From a virus: DNA of 59,842 nucleotides. The stretch is from positions 1 to 59,842 of the IMG/VR virus record IMGVR_UViG_3300022924_000019, one strand, 5' to 3'. Shown in pieces: positions 31,500 to 40,243 of this stretch. Below the pieces are notes generated by a model. That model had not been told where the DNA came from. It did no database searches and saw only the letters and a program-made list of their open reading frames with translations. The translations under genes and the position numbers were made by a program. Numbering within the stretch: the first letter of the stretch is position 1; the number at the start of each line of letters is the position of its first letter.

Positions 31500-32195
31500 C
31501 TAGAACAGGGTGGCGACGCTGAGCGCGCCGAGGGGCGGGAAGACGTGCTTGCGCTGGGCGAACGTGGTGACGCCCGCGGGCCAGACCAGGGCGGCGTGAT
31601 TGAACACTCCACCGCGATAGTACGGACCCCACTTCCCGGCCTTCACCGGCTGGGCCAGGATGCCCGCCGGTTCGCTCTCGGCTTCCTCGCTGCCGCCGAC
31701 CAGGGTGGCGGCGCCGAACGCCGTGTTGGTGCCGGCCTCGGTCGTGGTGATCGAGTTGCCGACCACGCCCGGTTCGATGGCCGTCAGGGTGATCGCGGCG
31801 GCAGCGCCGGAGGCCTTGACGCCCGTCTCGTCGGGGTGCGCGTTGACGTAGGCCTTGAGGTTCTGGGCGGTCAGCGTGGCCGAGGCGCCGATGTTGATCT
31901 GGGGTCCGACAGCGCCGCTCGCCTTAAGCGTGATGACGTGGCCGTTGATCGTGATCGTGTCGTCGGCGGTGCCGACACCGCTGAAGGTCAGAACACCCTG
32001 GGCGGCGCCCGCGTCCGGGTTCCAGGGAACCATCAGGCCGCTCTCGTCGAAGGCGAAGACCCGGAACTGTTCGAGATCGACAGCGCCAGCTTGGGCGCGG
32101 TCGGTGACGACCGGAGCTTCACCCGCGAAGAGATCGGTCGGGATCGGTTGATCCTGACTGGTGACGCCCCCGGCGAGCAAGTTGGGATAGGACAT
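31500..32195 (-). CDS. Head decoration protein with the same accessory domain as the tail tube protein, 231 aa
   Basis: The N-terminus (YPNLLAGGVTSQDQPIPTDL) and C-terminus (GPYYRGGVFNHAALVWP) are gpD-like in position and size. About residues 65-165 carry TITINGHVITLKASGAVG, QNLKAYVNAHP and SITTTEAGTNTAFGAATL, the same domain as in the tube protein. Decoration proteins trimerise on the capsid. The extra domain may reach out and bind surfaces (inference). Confidence 0.75.
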   Translation of the reverse strand: MSYPNLLAGGVTSQDQPIPTDLFAGEAPVVTDRAQAGAVDLEQFRVFAFDESGLMVPWNPDAGAAQGVLTFSGVGTADDTITINGHVITLKASGAVGPQINIGASATLTAQNLKAYVNAHPDETGVKASGAAAAITLTAIEPGVVGNSITTTEAGTNTAFGAATLVGGSEEAESEPAGILAQPVKAGKWGPYYRGGVFNHAALVWPAGVTTFAQRKHVFPPLGALSVATLF

Positions 32196-32239
32196 AGCGA
32201 AGAAAACCTTTCAGGTTCGAGTTGATCCGAGCGCGCGGC

Positions 32240-33628
32240 CTAGTGGAAGTGCTTGACGCGCGTGTCCGCCGCCTTGGCCGTGCCCAGACCGGCGTTCGCC
32301 ATGGCGACTTGCGCACGGCTGAGCTTCTGGCCGTTGGCGTCGAGACCGGCGCCCAGTTGCGGGTTGTCGCTGTTGTCCATCGCGGCGGAGAACGCGCCCT
32401 CACCGACAGCGGCGGGGGCGGCGGCAGCAGCCGGGGTGGTCGGCGCGGCAGCGGCGGGGGCCGGAGTGGTGGCCTTCCCGGCGGCGTCGGCCTTGAGGGC
32501 GCCGATGGCGGCTTCAGCAGTCATATCGGTCTTGGTCGCGAAGTAGTTGGCGAGGGGCACGTTGGCCTTGCCTTCTTCGGAGTCCATGATCGCGGACATG
32601 CGGTCGCGCTCGGCTTTCTGAACAGCCCCCACGTCCACGGCGGGCGCGGCGGCGGCGGCTTCCGGGGTTCCCGGCTTGGTGGCGGCAGTCGTCATTTCTT
32701 CGTCCTCATCTCCGTTAGGCTGGTCATCGCCCAGCTCAGCCAGGAAGCTCGCCACCGCATCGGTTGGCGTCTCGACTGCGTCGATCAGCTTGAGTTCCAG
32801 AGCTTCATCAGCCCGGTAGCATCTCGACTCAGTATCTCGAACCGACTCAGTAGTAAGATCGGCCCGATTCTTAACCACAAGTCCGATGAATTCACCATAC
32901 CGCTTCTTCACAGAGGCGCGAATATCGGCAAGCACCTCATCGGAGAGGGCTTCGTAGGGGTTTCCGTCAGTCTTGTGCGGGCCTTCACCGATGAGGGTGA
33001 TCTTCAGGCCCCAGTCTTTGTAGAACTTGCTCATATCGACGTGCATGGCGACTACGCCAATACTTCCCGCCTGCCCGGAGGGCGTGACGACGAGCTTCGT
33101 GCAGGCCGACGCGATGGCATAGGCCGCCGAACAGCAGTTGGAGTCGACCACGGCCAGAAGTGATTTCCGATCTCGGGCCGTCCGGATCTCGTCGGCCAGT
33201 TCGAAGCATCCGGCCGCTTCGCCGCCGAAGCTGTTGACGTCGAAGACGATCAGCTCGACGTCGTCGTCTTCGAGCGCGGCATTGAGCATGGCCCGGATGA
33301 AGTTGTATCCCGTCACGAAACCCCAGCAGCCGAAGAACCGGTTGATGAGCGCGCCGTGAACCGGGATGATCGCCACCCCGTTCGAGAACGCGAAGGGCTT
33401 GTCGTTCACGCGGGAGCCGTAGCCGTAGTGCATGGCGAGCTGATCGAGGCGCCGGCTGAGATGCGCTTCTTCCAGCGTCTCGTCGGTGACCCCGGCCAGT
33501 TGGCGAAGGCTGTTGGCGAACGCATTCTGCTGGCCGCGCATGATCAGCGCGTCCGTCATGTGCATCCGCGACAACGCGGCTACGGCGACTTCCATGCCGA
33601 GACTGTTGGTGACAATGGCGCGGCTCAT
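32240..33628 (-). CDS. Prohead protease (S49) fused to scaffold, 462 aa
   Basis: About residues 75-300 are an S49/ClpP-like protease: SFGGEAAG, then NCCSAAYAIAS with the likely nucleophile Ser167, and GPHKTDGNPYEALS with the likely general base Lys219. From about 310 the Ala/Pro-rich C-terminus and helices (MSAIMDSEEGKANVPLANYF) are scaffold-like, as in lambda C/Nu3. An internal start for scaffold alone is possible near the MSAIMD methionine but I do not claim it. Overlaps the portal stop by ATGA. Confidence 0.88.
   Translation of the reverse strand: MSRAIVTNSLGMEVAVAALSRMHMTDALIMRGQQNAFANSLRQLAGVTDETLEEAHLSRRLDQLAMHYGYGSRVNDKPFAFSNGVAIIPVHGALINRFFGCWGFVTGYNFIRAMLNAALEDDDVELIVFDVNSFGGEAAGCFELADEIRTARDRKSLLAVVDSNCCSAAYAIASACTKLVVTPSGQAGSIGVVAMHVDMSKFYKDWGLKITLIGEGPHKTDGNPYEALSDEVLADIRASVKKRYGEFIGLVVKNRADLTTESVRDTESRCYRADEALELKLIDAVETPTDAVASFLAELGDDQPNGDEDEEMTTAATKPGTPEAAAAAPAVDVGAVQKAERDRMSAIMDSEEGKANVPLANYFATKTDMTAEAAIGALKADAAGKATTPAPAAAAPTTPAAAAAPAAVGEGAFSAAMDNSDNPQLGAGLDANGQKLSRAQVAMANAGLGTAKAADTRVKHFH
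33156..33168. promoter_or_regulatory. Copy of the genome-wide palindrome inside the protease gene
   Basis: AGAAGTGATTTCC. An example of a site inside a coding region, away from any start. Confidence 0.6.
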
Positions 33629-35295
33629 AGCTCGTCGTCCTCTTGGTTGTTCTGTCCGTTGTCGTTGTTGGCCTTGGGATCTTCAGCCGCGCCGCCCGAG
33701 CTGGGCTTGTTCGAGCTGAGATCGAAGACCAGTTGCCCGACTTCGCGCGCCTTCCGTTCCCGGACTTGCTGCGCGTAGATATCCCGGAAGTCGTAGCCCA
33801 GGCGCGAGACCTCGATCTCGTAGGTCGAAAGACCCGAGGCGATCCGGAGAATGGCCGCCTGGGTTTCCTTCAGCTCATCGATCTGGCCCTTGCCCGCGCC
33901 GACCCAGGTGGCCTTGCAGAAGGCTTCCTTGGCGAGCGGCAGATAGAAGGCCTGACGGCTCACACCTCGCGGCAGCGGCACGTTGCCGTTGGCAATCTCT
34001 TCCTCAAGCACGAGGCTATAGATGCCGTTGGCGAGCCGGTCGGCCGTGCCCTTCTTCTTCGCCTTCATCGTCTTGTCCGTGCTGGCGAACGCGCCCTTGA
34101 GCCCGGAATAGCTGATGCCCGAGAAGTCCCGCGAAAACTCCTCGAAGGAGATGCCGAGGGCGGCACAGGTGTGCCTCAGAAGTGATTTCCCATAATCGCC
34201 GCCCATGCCGCCGGGCGTGCCGAGGGCTTGGGTCTTCATTGACGTGCCCGGCGGCAGGACGGGGATCTTCACGCCGTCAATGGTGACGTTGTTGGCGGCC
34301 CCGAAGTAGGCCGACAGCATCCCCATGTAGCTGCCCATAGCAGCCGTGAAGTTCTCCGAGCCGGAATTCCCGCCCATGGCCGAATAGACGGCATCGGGCG
34401 GCATCTCGGTTTCGATGGCGGCGGCGTAGCTGGCGTTGATGACCGCTTGCTGAAGGGTCAGCTCATCGAAATGCTTGGTCATCCGCATGTTCTTGAGGAC
34501 CGACACGATATCGGCGATCCCCCGCGACTGACCGGGTTCTTGTTGCTCGTAGATATGAATGATCTGACGACGGCCCCACGGCTTGCGGGCCGGGATATAG
34601 CGCCACTGCCAGCTCTTCACCGAGGCATAGTAGTCCCCCGGATGCGCCTCACGGAACCAGTAGCCTTGCGGCTTGCCCCGTGCATTGATCGCCACGCCGC
34701 GACGAAGAAACTCATCGTCCGCCTGCCCATTCGGGTTGCTCATCCGGGCAGCGGAGACCATCTGAACGGCGGTCTTGAGCGGCCGGCGCGGATCGTCCTT
34801 CAGCCACTCGGCCGCCGCAATGATTTCGCCGCCCAGGACCGCGCCCCCGACGCCCAGGCGGATCAGCTCCGTGAACGTGTTGGTGCCCGAGGCGTCCAGC
34901 CAGCAGTCGTCGGACTCGGCGATCAGGTCAAAGCGGGCCTCGACCATCTCCTGAAACTCGGTCGCCCAGGTTTCGTCGAACGACTTCCCGGTGATGCTCG
35001 CCAGCACCTTCCAGACGGGCTTTGCGTTCAGGCGATAGTGCGCCCCGACGATGCTGTCTTTGTTGATCGTGACGGCGCCGCGGGTGTAGCCGTCGTTGTT
35101 GTTCATATCCCGGCCGCGGGCGTCGGCCATGGACTTGACGCTGTTGACGATGCGGTCGGGTGAACCCATGTGCGGGTTCCACAAAGCCGTCTCGCGGCTC
35201 GTGCGCTCGGCCCCTTCGAGCCCTCCGCCCATGGCTGATTCGGTTACGCCCGGCGTCTCGGCGACCATGATGGGCAGTTGGGGTGCAGCGCGCAT
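33625..35295 (-). CDS. Portal protein, lambda gpB family, 556 aa
   Basis: ATG at 35295. The gpB pattern: a lead with RDMNNNDGYTRGAVT, then AHYRLNAKP, the WRYIPARKPWGRRQIIHIYEQQEPGQSRGI centre, TKHFDELTLQQAVINASYAA, and the C-terminal GISYSGLKGAF and RVSQAFYLPL-like regions. It forms the dodecameric DNA entry ring. The acidic C-terminus ends QEDDEL like seven other proteins of this genome. Confidence 0.92.
   Translation of the reverse strand: MRAAPQLPIMVAETPGVTESAMGGGLEGAERTSRETALWNPHMGSPDRIVNSVKSMADARGRDMNNNDGYTRGAVTINKDSIVGAHYRLNAKPVWKVLASITGKSFDETWATEFQEMVEARFDLIAESDDCWLDASGTNTFTELIRLGVGGAVLGGEIIAAAEWLKDDPRRPLKTAVQMVSAARMSNPNGQADDEFLRRGVAINARGKPQGYWFREAHPGDYYASVKSWQWRYIPARKPWGRRQIIHIYEQQEPGQSRGIADIVSVLKNMRMTKHFDELTLQQAVINASYAAAIETEMPPDAVYSAMGGNSGSENFTAAMGSYMGMLSAYFGAANNVTIDGVKIPVLPPGTSMKTQALGTPGGMGGDYGKSLLRHTCAALGISFEEFSRDFSGISYSGLKGAFASTDKTMKAKKKGTADRLANGIYSLVLEEEIANGNVPLPRGVSRQAFYLPLAKEAFCKATWVGAGKGQIDELKETQAAILRIASGLSTYEIEVSRLGYDFRDIYAQQVRERKAREVGQLVFDLSSNKPSSGGAAEDPKANNDNGQNNQEDDEL
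34178..34190. promoter_or_regulatory. Copy of the genome-wide palindrome inside the portal gene
   Basis: AGAAGTGATTTCC. Another copy with one mismatch lies 638 bp away at 34816-34828 (CGCAATGATTTCG). Confidence 0.55.
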
Positions 35296-35531
35296 CAGAA
35301 CACGAACCCTAGAGGCTTGGAGCCGTATCCGCCGGTCGGCGCGTCCGGAAGTTGGGCCTTCAACGACAAGATGTAGGCGTACAGGGCCGACCTATTGGCT
35401 TGACTATAAACGGTTTTTTCCCCGTTCTGGTCCGTGAACTCCCGAAGAGAGGCCGCCGTCATCAGATCGTGGTAGGCGGTTTCGGCCTCCAAGATTTTCT
35501 TCTTGAGAGCCAGAATTTCGGCGTCGGTCAT
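35295..35531 (-). CDS. Head-tail connector gpW-like protein, 78 aa
   Basis: ATG at 35531 (MTDAEILALKKKILEAE) is preferred to the start inside the terminase gene. Two helices flank a short hairpin (HDLMTAASLREF...TVYSQANRSALYAYI), and the end (GSKPLGFVF) is gpW-like. gpW plugs the portal after packaging. Located between terminase and portal as in lambda. Confidence 0.75.
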   Translation of the reverse strand: MTDAEILALKKKILEAETAYHDLMTAASLREFTDQNGEKTVYSQANRSALYAYILSLKAQLPDAPTGGYGSKPLGFVF

Positions 35532-35544
35532 TGTCAAAGCTCGT

Positions 35545-37671
35545 TCAAGCAAGTGCTTTGCCGAAAGCGGCGAAATCAGCTTCAGTCACCTTGGGTAGAG
35601 CAAACCGGACGTCTTGACTAGCCTCAAAGACAAGTGAGTTCTTGTCCCACGGCGCGCACCAGTTCGGAGCCTTGTTCCAGTCAAGTCCTTCGACCCCGAT
35701 TAGTTGCGAGATGCAGACGCCAATGCAGTAATACATGAGGTCCCACGCTTCGTTGCGTGTATGCGGCGGTCGCTCCCAGCCCTTATCCGTCCGTAGCTCT
35801 ACGCAAAGCTCGGCGTAGAACCAGTCAGGCAGCCATTCGGGGAAACGCACGAGCCCCGCGCCCGGCACCATGCAATCGAGCCTGTTGGACAGCATGTCCT
35901 TGACGGTGTTCGAGTGGATCATCAGAACGGGGACGTCGCCCTGCGCAGCCGCCTTGGTCTTGGTGTTGTTCGAGTCGGGGTGCGTAATCCGGGTGCGGGG
36001 CGCAGTCGGTGTCGAGTCACCTTTTACCAGGGTGAAGCGGCCGGCGAGCCCTTCCTTGCGAAGTTTCCGGTAGTACTCATAGGCGTTCGCCGTCACACCC
36101 GCCTTACCGCCAGAGTCGCAAGCCGTGATCTTGACCATCATCCGTTTCGACGGGTCGCCCTCTAACGGGTAGGTCCGCTTGATCACCTGTTCGGTGATGA
36201 GGTCCCAGTCTTCAAGGTACGTCCCTGGCTTGACCCACTGGATTTGCCCGTCGTCGTCCAGGCGGTCGGCGGACAACCTGATCTGGAACCTATCGACGAT
36301 AGTGATATCGAACGGAGAGCCTGGGCAGATGCCGTGGACCTGAACGATGAAGAGGTTCTGGCCGACGTCCACGGTCGCGGTCAGGAACCGAACTCCTTCA
36401 GGAACACAAGGCTCATCCTTCGTCCCGCCGATAGCCTCGGCCCTGGCTTGCAGAACTTCCGGAAGCCGGAGCGACTCGAGAGCCTTCGGCAGATAAGGCT
36501 CGCCCAGGTCGGTGTTGTAGAACTTGATCAGCGACAGTTCGCTGCCCGTGCGCTCGAAATCCTTCTCTGCTTCGATGTAGATGACGACGAGGTCGATCCA
36601 CGTCACGAACGCCGCGGCAACCCCATTCAGCCAGAAAGAGGCGATCTTCGACCTGATCTCCGGGCCGTAGATGTTGCCTTCTTCGTCGATCTCCTGGCCG
36701 TCCTTGACCCAGCGAGCTTTGCGCAACATCTCCTTGCGGGCCTCGGGCCAGATCTCTTCGTTACACTTGGGGCAAATCATGCGGACAGTCTCGGCCGCCA
36801 GCAGCGGATTGGACTTCTTGTCCCACGTCAGCATCTTGAAGTTGCCTTCGAAATAATTTCCGCAATGCGGACAAGGCCACTTCAGCCGACGCCGGTCCCC
36901 CCGATTGTAGAGGCTCAGAATGCCTTTGCACGGCGGTGCCTCATGAGGGGTCTTCCTGACCCACTTCGGGTCCTTGATCGGCCGTGACGGCGAAGACTCG
37001 GCCACGCACATGCCGAAACTTCGGAACGTGGTGGTGCGCTTAAGGCCCAGATCGAAAGGCTCGCCCTCCCCCTCAATGTCATCGTCCATCCGGTCTCGGT
37101 CGGTCAGTACGACCCGGCCAATGGGGCGACCGGCGAACTCGGCTCGGGACGGCCAGGAGATCGTGAGGATCATGCCGCTCTTGTAGTGCTTGTCGAATTT
37201 GTTGTCGGCTTCCTTCTCCGAGCGCATCATGTCGCCGAGATCGGCGCTGTTGTGGTGCATCCGGTCGATACGGCGAACTGAGAAGTCGCGAGCCGCCGCC
37301 TGAGTCGGCGAATAGACGATCATGTCCATCGGATCGACCTTGATCGAATATGCGATGGTGTTGAGGATGAGGCCCTGGGTCTTGCCCGATTGCGCTGGCC
37401 CAACGAAGATCAGGCCGCTGAAGACCCGCGAATTGAATTCGTTCATCGGCTCGACCATGTAGGGAGCCTGATCGTTCTCGTAGTAGCCGACATGGGCGCC
37501 GGGCTGGTTGATGTAGACGTACTTCTCCGCCGCCTCGGACACCAGCATCCGTTCAGGCGGTTTCAGCAGTTCAGAGAGTCCAACGACGAGCTGGCCGAGC
37601 GACTTAAAGGTCGTCGTCCAAGTCGTCTGATCCGTCGAACTCTGTTGCGATTCCAACTTTCGGAGGGACAT
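35545..37671 (-). CDS. Terminase large subunit, GpA family, 708 aa
   Basis: Start uncertain: ATG 37671 leaves a 67-bp overlap with terS; the frame extends to 37734. Walker A GPAQSGKTQ is at about 91-99, a motif with VVLTDRDRMDDD near 190 fits Walker B, a zinc-binding pair CPHCGNYF and CPKCNEEI lies near 265-305, and the nuclease region begins at TATVDVGQNLF. GpA-family enzymes cut cohesive ends. The matching cos site is not next to it. Confidence 0.9.
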   Translation of the reverse strand: MSLRKLESQQSSTDQTTWTTTFKSLGQLVVGLSELLKPPERMLVSEAAEKYVYINQPGAHVGYYENDQAPYMVEPMNEFNSRVFSGLIFVGPAQSGKTQGLILNTIAYSIKVDPMDMIVYSPTQAAARDFSVRRIDRMHHNSADLGDMMRSEKEADNKFDKHYKSGMILTISWPSRAEFAGRPIGRVVLTDRDRMDDDIEGEGEPFDLGLKRTTTFRSFGMCVAESSPSRPIKDPKWVRKTPHEAPPCKGILSLYNRGDRRRLKWPCPHCGNYFEGNFKMLTWDKKSNPLLAAETVRMICPKCNEEIWPEARKEMLRKARWVKDGQEIDEEGNIYGPEIRSKIASFWLNGVAAAFVTWIDLVVIYIEAEKDFERTGSELSLIKFYNTDLGEPYLPKALESLRLPEVLQARAEAIGGTKDEPCVPEGVRFLTATVDVGQNLFIVQVHGICPGSPFDITIVDRFQIRLSADRLDDDGQIQWVKPGTYLEDWDLITEQVIKRTYPLEGDPSKRMMVKITACDSGGKAGVTANAYEYYRKLRKEGLAGRFTLVKGDSTPTAPRTRITHPDSNNTKTKAAAQGDVPVLMIHSNTVKDMLSNRLDCMVPGAGLVRFPEWLPDWFYAELCVELRTDKGWERPPHTRNEAWDLMYYCIGVCISQLIGVEGLDWNKAPNWCAPWDKNSLVFEASQDVRFALPKVTEADFAAFGKALA

Positions 37672-38308
37672 AGAATGTGTCGTCTTCGTCTGGGGTTTCG
37701 TCGTCGCCCGAACCGGGGGCGACCGACAGGTCATTGCCGAAGGTCTCGACGATCCGCTTGCGCATCGTCTCTAGGGCTTGGTCGATCAGCTTTTGCAGCG
37801 CGTCTCGCTGCGCCACGGACAACGGGGATTCCCGGTCGATGGAATCCGGCATGAGCAACAGGCCCATGCGGACGATCTTGATCACCTCGGACATGGCCTC
37901 GGCGACTTTGTCAGTGCGCCAGAGGTCTCCGTTAGATTCGAGGAACGCCAGCTTGGCACGCCGGCCGTTCCAGTACTCTTTCGAGACCAGGGCGGGCAAG
38001 TCCTGGGGCCGCATCCGTTTGATGTACTCTTCAATGTCGCCCGCGGGCTTCACCAGATACGGCGCGAGGTCTCGAATGTGGAACAGATCTCGGCCGTTCC
38101 TCTGGCCTGAAGGCTTCAGATCAGTCCAGGGGACTTTCGCCAGAATAGTCCGGCGGTCCATCTTGAAGATGATCTCGGCGTCCGCGACCGTAATGCCCCG
38201 GTATAGGGCGTGTTTGGCCTCGGCTTCGGTCATCGCCTCCATCTTGGCGACACCGAACGACCCCGCGGGTCGCCCTGCCTTGTCTTTCTTGACTGATTGA
38301 TTCGTCAT
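37604..38308 (-). CDS. Terminase small subunit, DUF1441/Nu1-like, 234 aa
   Basis: ATG at 38308 overlaps the helicase stop by ATGA. An N-terminal winged-helix-like part (ITVADAEIIFKMDRRTILAKV) and a RDLFHIRDLAPYLV element recall Nu1/DUF1441 proteins, followed by a helical body and an acidic tail ending SDDLDDDL. Precedes and overlaps the large subunit. It should recognise the packaging site. Confidence 0.8.
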   Translation of the reverse strand: MTNQSVKKDKAGRPAGSFGVAKMEAMTEAEAKHALYRGITVADAEIIFKMDRRTILAKVPWTDLKPSGQRNGRDLFHIRDLAPYLVKPAGDIEEYIKRMRPQDLPALVSKEYWNGRRAKLAFLESNGDLWRTDKVAEAMSEVIKIVRMGLLLMPDSIDRESPLSVAQRDALQKLIDQALETMRKRIVETFGNDLSVAPGSGDDETPDEDDTFYVPPKVGIATEFDGSDDLDDDL

Positions 38309-39993
38309 GCCGCTAACCTAAGCTCTTGGAGGCGTCTACGCATAGCCCGGATACGTTTGAACAATGCTTCCTGCGCGTCTTCCTTTACCTTCAGCCGCTC
38401 GACGACGAGACTGTCGTTGGTCCCGCGCATCTGCGGAAGATGGACCCGAACGCGAAGTTTCTGCCCTTGCCGGGCTAGCCGCCGGTAGAGCTGATAGAAC
38501 AGCTCGTAGGACCAACACTGATCGAACATGTAGAGATCGTGTCCTGGCCCGTACTGCATGTTCAGCCCATGGCCGATGCTCGCCGGATGGACCAACAACA
38601 TCGGGATTTTGCCGGTGTTCCACGGGCCGCGCCGGCCAGCCACCTTCCCGGCAGCGTCCATGACCCAGGCATCCGGAAATGCTTTCCGAAGTCGGGCGAG
38701 CGACGACTTGTACCAGTAGGCCACCATCAGCGGCTCACCTTGCAGCTCTTCCCGGAGCTGCCGGAGGTCTTCGATCTTATGCTCGTGGACAACGCGGACT
38801 TGCTTGTCCTTGGTGTAGACAGCGCCGCTTGAGAGCTGAAGGAGCTTACCTGACAGGGCTGCGGCGGTCTCCGCTTCGATCTTCTCGCCATCGTCCAGGG
38901 TCAGGATGAAGTCCCGCTCGAACTTCTGATACTGTTCCAGCTCATGCGGAGCCATATTGATCATGCGGTCGAGGAACAGAGGCGGCGTGTCGTCGAGGTA
39001 GTCTTCCGCCTTCATCACGAGACACAGATCAGCGATGATATCGCCAATCTCTTTGTCCGCGCCGTGCTTCAGTTTGTAGGTGTGTGCATAGGCGTTGTGG
39101 TTGAAGAACTTCTCACGGAAGTGCGTGATGTAGACGCCCAGGCGCTTTCCAAGATCGAGCAAGTAGATCTGCGCGAACAGTCCCATGTAGCCTTCCGCCG
39201 CAGGTGTAGCGGTGAGCTGGTGCAGTCTGTTGATCCCCGCCTGAACCCGGATCGCGGCCATGGCCTTGAAGCGGTCTGTTGAGGCGTCCTTGTAGCTGGA
39301 CGACTCGTCGAGGATCACAACGTTGTAGGGCCAGTCCACGACAACCCGCTTGCGCTTCCTCTTGCCGTTGATCTTGACTTCGCGCATCTCGCTATGCTGA
39401 TCGACGAGCCATTCCAGATGCTCTCGATTGATCAAATGGATCGTAGCCGTACTTCGGCGCCGCTTCTGGCGAAGCTCTTCCTTCATCGCCGTGCGGGCCA
39501 GCCCCGCCGCCTGAGCCGCCCATTTGCTGAGCTGTCGCCTCGCATAAGACCTAGACGCCTGTTCTTCGCCCCCCAGATCGACCAGGGCGGCGATTAGCCC
39601 CTCTACCCTTGCCAGAGCCCCCGGATCGACCTTAAGGGCCTGAGAGGCGTTCCTTCCGGCCGAAATCACTTCTTCATCGTCGTCCTCGGCCCGAATGACC
39701 GAGAAATTGAAGAACGCGGTGTGCTGCCACGCCATGATTTCGTTGGGCCACGTCTGGGCCGCCACGCGAACCGGCGCCACGATGAGCGCCTTCCGCAGCT
39801 TCCCTTTGAGCCAGAGCCGGACCAACAGCGTGAGGATGATGATCGTCTTCCCCAGGCCTGTATCAATGAACAGGGCCGAGAAAGGATTTTTCCAGAGAAA
39901 ATCGACGGCGAAGTTCTGATAGTCGTGCATGTCCTCGGGACCGCGCTCGACAAACTCGAACTTCGCCTTCAGCCGGTCACTTAAGGATGACAC
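38305..39993 (-). CDS. SNF2/DEAD-type superfamily 2 helicase, 562 aa
   Basis: About residues 40-55 hold motif I (LFIDTGLGKTIIIL); VILDESSSYKD near 230 is motif II (DESS for DEAH); TATPAAEGYMG near 270 is motif III-like; and QLYRRLARQGQKLRV near 520 is the arginine-finger motif VI. This helicase accompanies the polymerase, VRR-NUC, DUF2800 and DUF2815 genes in a cassette common to many phages and likely acts in replication fork remodelling or recombination. Confidence 0.88.
   Translation of the reverse strand: MSSLSDRLKAKFEFVERGPEDMHDYQNFAVDFLWKNPFSALFIDTGLGKTIIILTLLVRLWLKGKLRKALIVAPVRVAAQTWPNEIMAWQHTAFFNFSVIRAEDDDEEVISAGRNASQALKVDPGALARVEGLIAALVDLGGEEQASRSYARRQLSKWAAQAAGLARTAMKEELRQKRRRSTATIHLINREHLEWLVDQHSEMREVKINGKRKRKRVVVDWPYNVVILDESSSYKDASTDRFKAMAAIRVQAGINRLHQLTATPAAEGYMGLFAQIYLLDLGKRLGVYITHFREKFFNHNAYAHTYKLKHGADKEIGDIIADLCLVMKAEDYLDDTPPLFLDRMINMAPHELEQYQKFERDFILTLDDGEKIEAETAAALSGKLLQLSSGAVYTKDKQVRVVHEHKIEDLRQLREELQGEPLMVAYWYKSSLARLRKAFPDAWVMDAAGKVAGRRGPWNTGKIPMLLVHPASIGHGLNMQYGPGHDLYMFDQCWSYELFYQLYRRLARQGQKLRVRVHLPQMRGTNDSLVVERLKVKEDAQEALFKRIRAMRRRLQELRLAA
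39661..39673. promoter_or_regulatory. Copy of the genome-wide palindrome inside the helicase gene
   Basis: CGAAATCACTTCT, two mismatches at the ends. Another copy lies at 38675-38687 (GGAAATGCTTTCC) in the same gene. Confidence 0.5.
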
Positions 39994-40243
39994 GGAACGA
40001 CTCCACGTTGTCTACCCAGTGGACCTCTTGCCCCGCCGCCCGAAGCTCCTCGTGTCGCAAGAGCTGCTGTTCAGTCGGCTCTTCGCCGTCATCTTTCATC
40101 TCGCACCAGAAGGAGTGCCCCGGCTTCATGAACAGACGATCCGGGAAACCCCGGCGACTGGCCTTCATGACCTTGACTTCAGTGTATCCGGCCGCCTTCG
40201 CCAGCTTGACGCAAGGCCTCTCGACGTCCCTGACCTCACCCAT
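39977..40243 (-). CDS. VRR-NUC domain endonuclease, 88 aa
   Basis: ATG 40243 overlaps the methyltransferase stop by 8 nt; the in-frame upstream starts lie inside that gene. The nuclease elements are present: Glu8 in RDVERPC, RRGFPDRLF, WCEMKDDGEEPTEQQLLRHEELRAAG split by the E-x-K pair, and a final Gln/Leu-rich helix. VRR-NUC proteins are PD-(D/E)XK nucleases that may cut branched DNA. Part of the replication cassette. Confidence 0.85.
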   Translation of the reverse strand: MGEVRDVERPCVKLAKAAGYTEVKVMKASRRGFPDRLFMKPGHSFWCEMKDDGEEPTEQQLLRHEELRAAGQEVHWVDNVESFRVILK

